A DNA stretch of 64,000 bases from Fragum whitleyi. Lineage: Eukaryota; Mollusca; Bivalvia; Cardiida; Cardiidae. Positions 54,186-64,000 of the stretch are shown here, piece after piece (positions within the stretch are counted from its first letter, which is position 1; every line of letters starts with the position of its first letter). The stretch is taken from NCBI GenBank assembly GCA_948146395.1, contig OX411547.1, positions 58,976,566 to 59,040,565 on the forward strand. The letters are read 5' to 3'. The translations under genes and the position numbers were made by a program. The notes under the pieces were generated by a model. The model saw only the letters and a list, made by a program, of their open reading frames with translations. It did no database searches and had not been told where the DNA came from.

Positions 54186-56482
54186 ACAAGAGGACCATGA
54201 TGGTCCTAGATCGCTCACCTGACTATCTTTGACCCCTCGGACATCACATCATTTAAATAGGCAGATGTCATAAAGGAGATAATTTCTACACTAAACCAAG
54301 TGTCAGGAAGTTCCGGCCAAAATTGTGGCCTCTTGAGTTATAACAAGAAAATTATCAAAAAGGCTCCCTTTCCTGTGATATGGCATGGATCCATTCCATT
54401 TTCAAAAGGGTTAATCTTTGTGACTTGACCATCATACTGACCAAGTTTCATAAGGATTGGGCAATTTTTGAGGCCTCTAGAGCGTTAACAAGATAATTGT
54501 CATGAAGGCCCCTTTTCCCGTGATATTGCATAGATCATTCTCATTTTTGAAAGGGTTCATCAATGTGATTTGGCCAACATTCTGACCAAGTTTCATGAGG
54601 ATGGAGCCATATTTGTGGCATCTACAGCTTAAACAAAAAAATTGTCATTAAGGCCCCTTTTCCTGTGATATGGCATGGATCCTTCCCATTTTCAATAGGG
54701 TTCATCCTTGTGACCTGACAAACATTCTGACCAAGTTTCATGAAGATTGGGCCATATTTGTGACCTCTAGAGCGTAAACAAGAAAATTGTCTTTAAGGTC
54801 CCTTTTCCTGTGATATGGCCTAGATACTTCCCATTTTCGACAGGGTTCATCTTTGTGACCTGGCCAAGATTCTGACCAAGTTTCATGAATATTGGGTCAT
54901 ATTTGTGGCCTCTAGAGCGTAAACAAGAAAATAGTCATTAAGGCCCCTTTTCCTGTGATATGGCATGGATCCTTCCCATTTTCAATAGGGTTCATCCTTG
55001 TGACCTGACAAACATTCTGACCAAGTTTCATGAAGATTGGGCCATATTTGTGGCCTCTAGAGCGTAAACAAGACTAGAAAGCCATGAATGGCTTGTGTCG
55101 CTCCACAGGCTTGAATTTCTTGTAATAGCAAATCTAAGTTTTGACAAGATTTTTAGATATTTTGGCTTCTACTGATGTTGAAAAGATTTTCAAATTTTCC
55201 ACTTTTATAACATATATAGAGAAATGACCTCCGCCCATAAAAGACATATTTTTCTTCAAATCACAATAATTTTTGGCTTAATGATAATGGATCACCCAAG
55301 GATCATACTAATGAAGTTTGATTGATATCCATCATTTAAATTCTGAGAAAATGATTTTCAAAGTTTCCACTATATAACAAATAGAGAAATGACCTCCGCC
55401 CATAAAATACATATTTTTCATCCGATCACAATAATTTTTGGTAGACTGATAAAGGGTCACCCAAGGATCATTCATGTAAAATTTGGTTGATATCTATCAT
55501 TTAGATTCTGAGAAAATGATTTTCAAAGTTTCCACTATATAACATATAGAGAAATGACCTCCGCCAATAAAATACATATTTTCATCCAATCACAATAACT
55601 TTTTGTAGACTGATAAAGGATCAACCAAGGATCATTCATGTAAAATTTGGATGTTATCTATCATCTAGATTCTGAGAAAATGATTTTATAAGTTTCCACT
55701 ATATAACATATCGAGAAATGACCTCCGCCCATAAAATACATATTTTTCATCCAATCACAATAATTTTTGGTAGACTGAGAAAGGGTCACCCAAAGATCAT
55801 TCATGTAAAATTTGGTTGATATCCATCTGTTAGAACCTGAGAAAAGTCACTTTTTAACATATTTGGAAATAAGCCACGCCTATTAAATCCATGTTTTTCA
55901 TTGGATCAAAATTTCTTGAACAACTTTGAAAGAGGGTCACCCAAGGATCATTTCTGTGAAGTTTGGTTGAAATCCATCCAGTAGTTTCTGAGGAGAAGAT
56001 TTTTAAAGAAAAAGTTTACGACCGGACGCACGGACGGACGGACGCACGACGGACACAACACCATGACAATAGCCCCAGTGGCTTTCAGCCAGTGGAGCTA
56101 AAAATTGTCATCAAGGCCCCTTTTCCTGTGATATGGCATGGATCCTTCCCATTTTCGATAGGGTTCATCCTTGTGATCTGACAAACATTCTGACCAAGTT
56201 TCATGAAGATTGGGCCATATTTGTGGCCTCTAGAGTGTAAACAAGAAAATTGTCTTTAAGGCCCCTTTTCCAGTGATATGGCCTAGATCCTTCCCATTTT
56301 CGATAGGGTTCATCTTTGTGACCTGGCCAAGATTCTGACCAAGTTTCATAAAGATTGGGTCATATTTGTGGCCTCTAGAGTGTAAACACTAAGATTGTTG
56401 ACGCCGTACGACACACGACGGACGACGGACATTCAATGATCACAAAAGCTCACCTTGAGCACGATGTGCTCAGGTGAGCTAA
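54186..56482 (-). mobile_element. Helentron-like element, family A (shares ends and core with the 16.3-kb Helentron)
   Basis: Left AACAAGAGGACCATGATGGTCCTAGATCGCTCACCTGA: hairpin AGGACCAT-G-ATGGTCCT and GCTCACCTGA. Tandem units of about 157 bp ('ggccccttttcctgtgatatg', 'acattctgaccaagtttcat', 'gtggcctctagagcgtaaac') follow, then acacacgacggacgacgg. The right end is GCTCACCTTGAGCAC-GAT-GTGCTCAGGTGAGCTAA. An R1 element (55,074-56,102) is inserted in the array. Confidence 0.85.
55074..56102 (-). mobile_element. Helentron-like element, family R1, copy 5 (inserted in family A)
   Basis: The family A unit 'gtaaacaagaaaattgtc' is broken as 'gtaaacaaga' | CTAGAAAGCC...GGAGCTA | 'aaaattgtc'. This gives the empty site directly: insertion between A and A with no clear target duplication, and element ends at CTAG (3' on the minus strand) and TAGCTCC (5'). 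Confidence 0.88.
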
Positions 56483-56553
56483 TAAAAAAGTCAGAATGTG
56501 CCATTTAAGAATCATTTCTCAACAATTTCTACTTTTTTGTTTCATTGATACAG

Positions 56554-56610
56554 ACTAGAGATTTAAGAACATGGCTGGAAGAGCCAGGCGCCAAATTTTA
56601 GCACAGAATT
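56554..56610 (+). other. Possible 57-base exon on the plus strand, unassigned
   Basis: Preceded by a T-rich tract and ATACAG, followed by GTGAGT. One frame starts at an ATG in good context (AACATGG) and reads MAGRARRQILAQN; another reads TRDLRTWLEEPGAKF then stop. No flanking exon was found, so this may be chance. Confidence 0.2.
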
Positions 56611-57297
56611 GTGAGTGGGGTATATTTTAAAATAGCTTAAAGTCAAAATGGATGGTGTATGCCGCTTAAAACAATCAATCAATGTATATTAAATTTGCTT
56701 TCTATTTTTCATATGCTTTGAGAAGAATACTTCATAAGGTCTGTGAAATAATGAAATATTGCAAAATTACTGAAATTAGGCCCAATTTGTTCTTGACGTT
56801 CAAACAAGAAATACTTTAATGATATGTATTTGAGGATATCTGGATGCAAGCCCCTGGTAATGGATGAAAGCTTTCGACCCAATTAAAGCAAAATTGCATT
56901 TCGTTTAATTTCAGACTAAAATTTGACCAGCTTCGGAACCGACTTTTGAAGCCTAGTATGTTGGCCGTGAGAAATTCTTCTTGGAACTGTGTATTGCCAC
57001 CTTAATTAAACAAAAAACATTATTGTAATTTGATGATTTTCTAATTACCCCTTTATGGCATAAAACAACATTTAACTAGTTTCATCTTTATTGACTAGAT
57101 ATTCTGACCATTTTATAAATACTAAGCCAAAATCATGGCACATGGAGTGTTAACACGAAAATTGTCATTGTTGCCCTCTTGAAAAATGATTTTGCTGTCC
57201 TTCGGAATGGAATGGATCCTTCCCATTTAAACATTCTGACCAAATTTCATGAAGATTGGGCCATACTTGTTGTCTATTGAGTGAAAATAAATTTAAC
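56611..57297. other. No supported gene
   Basis: AT-rich; part of a decayed family A unit near 57,090-57,290 ('gaccaaatttcatgaagattgggcc'). Confidence 0.4.
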
Positions 57298-58634
57298 AAG
57301 AGCTGTCGGAGGACAGCGAAGCTCGACTATTCCTAGTGCTGGATAGTAACAGCAAATCAATATCGACATTGGAAATTCAATAAAATGAAAGTCAAGAGAA
57401 AAGAATCTTTGTCTAGAGGCTGATATTATGGTCACTGAAGCATGTGCAGAGTTTCAAAGAAATAGCTTTAGTAGGAACAGATATACAACTAACATAAAAC
57501 AGTTGCACATAAAATCAAAACCAAGATTTTTAAGGTCGAAAAGGGTTAAAATTTCACTAAATTAAATATCAGAGTAATGAATCTTTTTCTGTGGGCTAAT
57601 ATTATGTGCATGTGTAAAGTTTCCAATCAACAGCTGTAGTAGAAATAGAGATATTAAAGAAATACAACATTTGCACGTAAAAACTTAACCAAGAATTTTT
57701 AAGTCCATAAAGGGTTATAAATCCACTAAATTCTAACCCAGAGAATTGAATCTTTATTAAAAGGCTGTTGTTATGATCATTGAAGCATGTGCAAAGTTTG
57801 AAAGCAATAGCTTTAATAGAATTAGAGATATAAATGATGTTCAACATTTGCACATAAAAACTTAACCAAGAATTTCTGTGTCTGAAAAAGGTTAAAATTC
57901 CACTAAATTCAACATCAGAGAAATAAATCTTTGTCAAGAGGCTGATATCATGGTAACAGAAGCATGTGTAGAGTTTCCAAGCAAAAGCCTAAGTAGAAAT
58001 AAAGCTATAACTGATGTACAACATTTGCATGTAAAAACTTAACCAAGATTTCTAAGTCCGAAAAGGGTTAAAATTCCACTTAATTCAAAATTAGAGTATT
58101 GAATCTTTGTCTAGAGGCTGATATTATGGTCACAGAAGCATGTGCAAAGTTTCAAAGCAATAGCTTTAGTAGAAATAGAGATATTACAGAAATACAACAT
58201 TTGCACGTAAAAACTTAACCAAGATTTTCTAAGTCCGAAAAGGGTTAAAATTCCATTAAATTCAATATCAGAGTAATGAATCTTTGTCAAGAAGCTGATA
58301 TTATGGTCACAGAAGCATGTGTAAAGTTGCAAAGCAATTGCTTTTATAGAAACAGAAATATTACAGATAAACAACATTTGCACGTAAAAACTTAACCAAG
58401 ATTTCTAAGTCCGAAAAGGGTTAAAATTCCACTAAATTCAATATCAGAGTAATGAATCTTTGTCTAGATGCTGATATTATGGTCACAGAAGCATGTGCAA
58501 AGTTTCAAAGCAAAAGCTTTAATAGGAACAGAGATTTTAAACACTTGCATGTAAAAACTTAACCAAAGCATTACGCTGACGCCGACGCTGACGCCTGGGT
58601 GACTGGAATAGCCCCCCTATTCTTTGAATAGTCG
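57298..58634 (-). mobile_element. Helentron-like element, family E
   Basis: Left AACAAGAGCTGTCGGAGGACAGCGA with hairpin CTGTC-GGAG-GACAG, then GCTCGACTATTC. About seven units of roughly 150 bp ('gtgcaaagtttcaaagcaat', 'aaaacttaaccaagatttct', 'gaaaagggttaaaattccac'), then gacgccgacgctgacgcc, and GAATAGTCGAGCTAAAAA, an exact 12-bp inverse. Confidence 0.85.
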
Positions 58635-58658
58635 AGCTAAAAATTAGACAAGACTTAC

Positions 58659-58800
58659 CTGTAGCTTATGAAGTTATATTTGACACGATTCGCGCATCCA
58701 AAACTCCTATCAATTCGCCAAAATTAGAAAAAATATCGTCAGCCGCGCTACACACGGCCACGTTTTTACAGAAACGGAAGCTAACTGATGCGCATGTGGG
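58659..58800 (-). promoter_or_regulatory. CpG-rich block, possible first exon and promoter of the PDI gene
   Basis: The only CpG-dense non-repeat stretch in the window. On the minus strand it holds CCCGCCCCC (Sp1-like), ACATGCGCATC (NRF1-like), GCTTCCG (ETS-like) and then CTACAG|gtaagt at 58,659. There is no long open frame, so it would be a 5' UTR exon. The next exon downstream was not found; the link to the PDI gene is inferred only from strand and position. Confidence 0.4.
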
Positions 58801-58979
58801 GGCGGGAGTTTATATCATTATAGACGAAATTAAATTCTACTGAATGAAATAGAATAAATAGTCACTAAGGCCGCCTTTCATTTCCTATTTTTGATAGGCT
58901 CCATCTTTGTGACCTTATAACATTCAGGACAAGTTTCATGGTAATTTGGCCATATTTATGAGCTCTATAGTGTACAACA

Positions 58980-59190
58980 TTTCATCCCAGCCACCAGCTA
59001 CTCAACCCAATTCGGTGGCCAACATATCATACACCCATTTGTATGAGACAAATAATTAGTGTCACTTTGACATTCGTCTAACTTCAGAGGAAAGTTGGCT
59101 AAGATGGGATTCAGACCCGCATTCAAAGGATTGAAAGCCCTATGTATTACAGCTGAGATAGCCAGACTAGGCTACCACTAAAGCTATCAA
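58980..59190. repeat. Interspersed repeat family T
   Basis: 'agctactcaacccaattcgg', 'gagacaaataattagtgtc' and 'ctatgtattacagctgagatagcc' are degenerate parts of the family seen at 63,420-63,655. Confidence 0.35.
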
Positions 59191-60044
59191 GTCAGCAAAG
59201 TAAATTAGTTTTTATGCCCATAAGATCAAACATGAGAAATTATCATACATGAATTTGTGTTTCAGGGAAATGTTATGTTTAATAACAAAGTTTTTAACAG
59301 ATGTACCCCCCTTACACATTCAAGACAGATAATGTTCATCTACAAACAAGGGCATTATTGAATATTTAACAAAATTGACATAAAATCATCTTAAAAATAA
59401 ATCACAGAAAGAAAGCAACAATAATAATAAGCTTTATCAAGCATGCAAAAACAAATATGTTGATTCTAATAACAAGTCAACAATAAATGAATGTTGAAAC
59501 AATGTACAGTCAAACCTGGTCTTCCGGCCACCTCTATTCAGCGTGCACCTGTCTTTAACGTGCAGTTCAATGTCCCCCCGAACTGATATACTCTTAGTTT
59601 TACCTGTATTCAACAAGCACCTGTGAAACGCACGCAACGGCCGCTAAATTCATGTCCCATCATTCATAGAACCTGAGATTTGTGGCCACTCAAAGAATAA
59701 AGGGCAATTATCGCAGTTATACCCACGGCCAATTAATGATTATCGCCAGTCATAAGACTAATGATTTTCACGGATTTGTGATTCTTACAGTCAACTTTTG
59801 TTTTTCGAGTTATCTATTCAAGTGTCATAAATCAATTATACATACACAAAGACACGCGTTAACGGTTAACAGGTGGTGACAAACATTGAAGTTTCTTTGA
59901 AAACAATTAATTTTGATGAAATTGACATTCTACACAAACCATTTTAAGAAATTTGGTTCAGATTTTTATTGATTTATTTTGTAGTCAAGTAGAGATCGAA
60001 AGTACTGTTAATAGTCTATTCAAAGGTTGGCTTTCGTATTTAAT

Positions 60045-60269
60045 TCAGCCAAAATCATTTGGGGAAAGAACGCAGTTTTTGAGGTCTGTAATGGGTAAAG
60101 AAACTTGACTGCTTGATGAGGACTGATTCTTTCCAATTTTTTGATTGGCAATTATAGATTTTGTTTCAGAGAGGGCTTTTGAATTTAATTGGTGATAAAT
60201 TTGTGGAATTACCTTCCGATGATTGAATAGATTCATAATATTATTTTGGCTATTATTTTGATTGGTCAT
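60045..60269 (-). pseudogene. 74-codon open frame inside the pogo-like element
   Basis: Polar, Asn/Ser/Gln-rich: MTNQNNSQNNIMNLFNHRKV and further on NQSSSSSQVSLPITDLKN. No domain is recognised. It may be a remnant of the transposase tail, or chance. Confidence 0.3.
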
Positions 60270-60480
60270 TGGAGATTAAGAAAAAAAAAGAAGACTTTTT
60301 TTCACAATTTTAAGATAAATGTCACCTTTTATTGGAGAAATAAGGTGTAAATCTTTTATGAATATAATCAAAACTTGTTTTTCTTTCTCTGTGCCTTTTC
60401 CTTGATCAAAACTATGATGATGTACCATTTACCCTCCCCCTCCCGCCCCTGATATCAGGTCGACCTGTATTAAGCAAGCA

Positions 60481-60534
60481 CCTGTCTTAAGCAAGCGATT
60501 TTGGTATATCCCTTGACCGCTTGCTTAAGACAGG
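60481..60534. repeat. 17-bp perfect inverted repeat at the pogo-like right end
   Basis: CCTGTCTTAAGCAAGCG (60,481-60,497) and its exact inverse (60,518-60,534) with a 20-base centre. It includes part of the right TIR, so the end is folded on itself. Confidence 0.85.
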
Positions 60535-60977
60535 TTAGACTGTATGTTTAAACACATCTTGTTTTCAAAATAGAGTAAGACATTTTGTTTTTATTCTAAT
60601 AGATACACTTTTTTATGATCTTTCAAGAATAATCTTAAAAATTGCCTTTAGTGTTTTTGATAATATTTTAGAATTTTCAATCAATATATTTAATATTTTT
60701 CCATCCAGTTGCAAAAGTCTCGGATATCAACTAAACCATAATTCACAATTTCTTACCTAAACCCTTATACTGCTGAATTAAAACTTGTGTGTTTGCAAAC
60801 AAATCAGGAGTTTTTCAGACATCAAATTTTGTGTGACTCAGATTTCTAGGTAGAAGGCAGGCCAAGATTAGACTGCATGTCTGCACAGGCTGATCTTAGT
60901 CTATACTCCCTGCAAAATCTTTGTGTACAGCAGAAATATACAATAAATATGACAAGGGCCAAATTTTTCCATTATAT

Positions 60978-61717
60978 GGATGAGTGTCTTTTTCATTGGG
61001 TTTATTGGGGTATAAAGTGCAATTGTCTTAGCCCATGGCAAATAACGCCCATAGGGCGTTATGTTTAAGCAATGTGCTAAGCAATTGCACTTTATACCCC
61101 AATAATCACAGTGAAAAAGACACTCGTCCCTTATAATTGCAATCCTCTAGATCGAAGAAGCTATTAAAATAAACGACCAAACATAAAGTAATAGCTTCAA
61201 GTCTACTTTCTACGCATAGATTACACAATCTGTTTTTAGATCGCGTATTTTCTGTATCTTGCTATCAAAGTGGAATGTCATAAAGCAAAACAAATGATAC
61301 ACAAATAAAGGACAACTTTGAAATTCATAGAGGTACTTATGACAAAAAACGTGTTTCTGCTATGTTAGTCTGTATTTTTCGAAAACAGAGTGGTCGGTCT
61401 AAGTTGAGAGGGTTGCTTGATGGTCTTCGTCGACTGGCTGTTTTCTAAGTTTACGTCAGCTTAGAATCAGAATTACATGCTTGTATTCGTAAATTCCTTC
61501 GAAAATATCTTAATTTATATTAGAAAAAATAGCAATGTTTTGTTGATGATCGGGAACGAGGTCAATTCGAGTTCATACAACACAGGACTTTTAGATCGAA
61601 GGTTGGGGGTTTCCCGAAAGACCTATTGAATTTTATACAGAAATAAAGTGCAATGGATTTCCCCACCTGATGCCATTTAAACCAATCAGAATTCTTTATT
61701 TTATTGGATTGCAATTA
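60978..61717. mobile_element. Fold-back element family U, copy 2
   Basis: Same ends as 49,688-50,176: 'gatgagtgtctttttcattg' with inverse 'cagtgaaaaagacactcgtc', then 'ctattgaattttatacagaa' and 'gatttccccacctgatg'. About 390 bp extra lies between the two halves, so copy 1 is probably a deletion derivative. Confidence 0.65.
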
Positions 61718-62079
61718 AACAGATATAAATTGATTGAGGTGGCAGGGGATATGTGCACCTAAAATTCTTTTTCTTGGCAACCTGTATCAATTCCTCAATT
61801 ACCAAATTTCAACTCCCTCAAAGACATTGACTTCTAAGGTATCAAGGGCCTGTTTTACTTAACATCTTACACTCATCTTTTGCACAAGTCAAAAATTAAA
61901 GTTGCTTCTACAGTGGTAACTAGATTTGGAATTCCTCCATGCATCACCCCATTGGAATTGTCTTCTTAAGACAATTGCAATGAAGTATTGCAAGGCAGAA
62001 TCTAACAATGAATGAAAACACCAGGTACAATTTGTGATTTTGACTTACTATTAGAGCTACAGATAGAGGGGGTATTTTG

Positions 62080-62210
62080 GTTTTCAAATTTAAACATTTC
62101 TTAATTTCTAGCTTAAACCCTATGTTGTTGGTACTCATTTGAAATATCTCCTCGAGACAATTAAATGAGTACCCACAACATATGTTTTCATTTAGAAATA
62201 AAGATTTTAG
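62080..62210. repeat. Imperfect fold-back
   Basis: 'atttctagcttaaaccctatgttgttggtactcattt' words on the left are mirrored on the right (aaatgagtacccacaacatatg...catttagaaat). The short open frame over it is not considered real. Confidence 0.55.
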
Positions 62211-62275
62211 ACTGACTTCATCCCCTCTTATCTGGACCCCTGCTTATGATTAATGTTTTTGTAAGTAGTTTAGTA

Positions 62276-63144
62276 CTAGAAAGCCATGAATGGCTTGAGT
62301 CGCTCCACAGGCTTGAAATTCTTGAAAAAGCAAATCTAAGATTTGACTAGATTTTAAGATATTTTGGGTTCTACTGATGTTGAAATGATTTTCAAAAATG
62401 CCACTATATAACATATAGAAAAATGACCTCTGCCCATAAAATACATATTTTTCATCTGATCACAATAATTTTTGGTAGACTGATAAAGGGTCACTCAAGG
62501 ATCATTCAAGTGAAATTTGGTTGATATCCATCAATTACATTTTGAGAAAATGATTTTCAAAGTTTCCACTATATAACATATAGAGAAATGACCTCCGCCC
62601 ATAAAATGTATATTTATCATCCGATCATAACAATTTTTGGTACACTGATAAAGGGTCACCCAAGGATAATTCCAGTGAAATTTGGTTGATATCCATCAAT
62701 TACATTCTGCGAAAATGATTTTCAAAGTTTCCACGATATAACATATAGAGAAATGACCTCCGCTCATAAAATGCATATTTATCATCCGATCACAATAATT
62801 TTTGGTAGACTGATAAAGGGTCACCCAAGGATTATTCATGTAAAATTTCATTGGTATCCATTAATTAGAATCTGAGAAAACTCACTTTTTACCATATTTG
62901 GAAATTAGCCACGCCCATTAAATCCATGTTTTTCATTGGATCAAAATTTCTTGAACAACTTTGAAAGAGGGTCACCCAAGGCTCATTCCTGTGAAGTTTG
63001 GTTGAAATTCATCCAGTAGTTTCTGAGGAGAAGATTTTTAAAGAAAAAGTTTACGACCGCACGCATGCACGCACGCACGGACGGACGCACGACGGACACA
63101 ACGCCATGACAATAGCCCCAGTGGCTTTCAGCCAGTGGAGCTAA
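62276..63144 (-). mobile_element. Helentron-like element, family R1, copy 6
   Basis: CTAGAAAGCCATGAATGGCTTG, GCTCCACAGG, four units, acgcatgcacgcacgcacgg, CAGCCAGTGGAGCTAAAAA. Shortest R1 copy; fewer units. Confidence 0.8.
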
Positions 63145-63419
63145 AAACGGGACCCTCACCATAAGTTTCAGATGGCACATTTTAACTCATTATGATGGAG
63201 AATAAGTCTCTGGATCAGTACAAAACTAGTGTAGGTGCATGCATATAAATTGATAAGGTCTTACAATATATTGTTTTCACTGACCCATCTATGTATACAA
63301 ACCAAGATCCAGTTAAAAGGGAGCAAGCTGATCTAAAATTGTTATAGCTCAACCAAACTCTGTGATTCTGGCACTCTTATGAATCATATCCTATGAGTAA
63401 CAACAACATATTGATTCAT

Positions 63420-63655
63420 TGATTGAATGGAGTATTACGCCACTTCCCACATTTTTTCAGTTATATCGCCGCAGCTGGAGCACCTAACAATGGTTTCCTG
63501 GAATTTCTCTCACCAGTGCAACCACCACACCCTTTCCTAGCCTTCAGCTGCTATCTCACATAGGTCTATAATTATCAACCCATTGGGGAGAGACAAATAG
63601 TCAGAAAGAATGAGTGCTGCTGCCGGGGACCCACAACATAAAGCTGGGGTTAAAA
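63420..63655. repeat. Interspersed repeat family T, best copy
   Basis: 'tatatcgccgcagctggagc', 'tttcctagccttcagctgct', 'catataggtctataattatc'-like words and 'agaaagaatgagtgctgctg'. Recurs in degenerate form at 6,690, 8,880, 19,890, 46,375, 47,505, 48,420 and 58,980. Class unknown. Confidence 0.5.
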
Positions 63656-63677
63656 TTGCAGAAATCAATGGCTTAGC

Positions 63678-63729
63678 ATGAAACAGTAGCAACTGCCTAT
63701 ATGCTTATAGGCAGTTACAACTGTTTCAT
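63678..63729. repeat. Palindromic hairpin, family I
   Basis: ATGAAACAGT-AG-CAACTGCCTATA and TATAGGCAGTTACAACTGTTTCAT form a near-perfect stem. Confidence 0.75.
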
Positions 63730-63795
63730 ACTGAGCCATCAAAATATTCACAAGCTAGCTCCCTTTAGCAATTGGTCTGCACAAAGTTATTTAGA

Positions 63796-64000
63796 AATCA
63801 ATCAACAAGAGCACTGCCTACGCTCGGCTGTTGAGTGCTGGATGTTTGGAAAAAATCTAAGTCGAAAAAGGGGCATAATTTGCACAAAATGCATCTAGAG
63901 TTATCCCCCTTGATAGTATAGGTTGATCTTTTGATGGTGAACATGTGTGCCAAGTTTCAAGTGGATGCCTTCAGTAGAACCAGATAAATAACAAAATGTC
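63796..64000 (-). mobile_element. Helentron-like element, family D, cut by the window end
   Basis: CAAGAGCACTGCCTACGCTCGGCTGTTGAGTGC at the left, followed by a unit with 'gtgtgccaagtttcaagtgg' and 'atgccttcagtagaaccaga'. The right end lies beyond the window. Confidence 0.65.

Larger units (their letters stand above)
59505..60544. mobile_element. Pogo/Tigger-like non-autonomous DNA transposon
   Basis: TA-CAGTCAAACCTGGTCTT at the left and AAGACAGGTTAGACTG-TA at the right are inverted with two differences; the flanking TA on both sides fits Tc1/mariner-pogo target choice. CAGTCAAACCTG-like TIRs are common in invertebrate Tigger-type elements. The body (1,036 bp) has no DDE domain; a 74-codon open frame (60,045-60,269) is the only coding-like remnant. 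Confidence 0.7.

Noticed and set aside
57602..58383. Cys-rich minus-strand open frames of 90-111 codons
   Set aside because: They repeat with the family E units and follow the repeat period, so they are not genes.
60757..60772. Possible 16-base microexon on the minus strand (TTAATTCAG and GTAAGAA flanks)
   Set aside because: No neighbouring exon or reading frame supports it; short AG...GT pairs occur often by chance.
61944..62138. 64-codon minus-strand open frame with a GTAAGT-like donor
   Set aside because: It overlaps an imperfect fold-back and has no coding-like features.

Overview
The window is eukaryotic, AT-rich, intron-rich and crowded with repeats. The class of tandem-repeat mobile elements (pearl-like, with short terminal hairpins), the Helentron with an endonuclease domain, and the repeat density suggest a bivalve mollusc. 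That is an inference, because nothing here names the species.

Host gene. One host gene can be read, on the minus strand from about 53.1 kb down to its stop codon at 7,522. It is a PDIA5-like protein disulfide isomerase of the endoplasmic reticulum. I resolve 18 coding exons whose GT/AG boundaries and codon phases all join (1,821 coding bases before the stop, 607 codons). They encode five thioredoxin modules, four with CGHC and one with CGYC, separated by Pro/Glu-rich linkers and ending in KTEL. Human PDIA5 has three such modules after an N-terminal b-like domain. Modules 4-5 here look like a second copy of the module 2-3 pair. The signal peptide and N-terminal domain were not found. A CpG-rich block with a good splice donor at 58.66-58.8 kb may be the first, non-coding exon.

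Mobile DNA. The 19-kb intron between exons at 17.9 and 37.1 kb holds a 16.3-kb Helentron (Helitron2-type), about 18,101-34,388. Its ends are fixed by three signs: an 11-bp inverted repeat, a hairpin at each end, and an older repeat (family B) cut into two matching halves at 18,100 and 34,388. It encodes a protease-like/DUF6570 protein (ORF1) and a Rep-helicase-endonuclease protein (ORF2). These appear to be one protein split by a one-base slip in a short homopolymer.

At least seven families of non-autonomous elements (here R1, A, B, C, D, E, F, G) share the same end design: hairpin, short inverted repeat, tandem core, usually an ACGG-like stretch, hairpin, inverted repeat, A-run. Family A matches the 16.3-kb element in both ends and core, so it is the best candidate for a dependent partner. 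Several copies lie within about 10-20 bases of splice sites of the PDI gene, and nearly all point the same way as the gene.

Other repeats. There are TTAA-flanked fold-back MITEs (five copies), a pogo/Tigger-like element (59.5-60.5 kb), a 1.1-kb TIR element (35.2-36.3 kb), a 3' fragment of a LINE (46.5-47.5 kb), several perfect palindromes, a minisatellite with CRE-like sites (40.0-40.2 kb) and poly-C/G/T runs. Layout: 1-7.5 kb downstream repeats; 7.5-17.9 kb PDI modules 5 and 4; 18.1-34.4 kb Helentron; 34.8-37 kb TIR elements and a duplicated exon fragment; 37.1-53.1 kb PDI modules 4 to 1; 53.2-64 kb repeats and the possible promoter. No rRNA, tRNA or CRISPR was seen.
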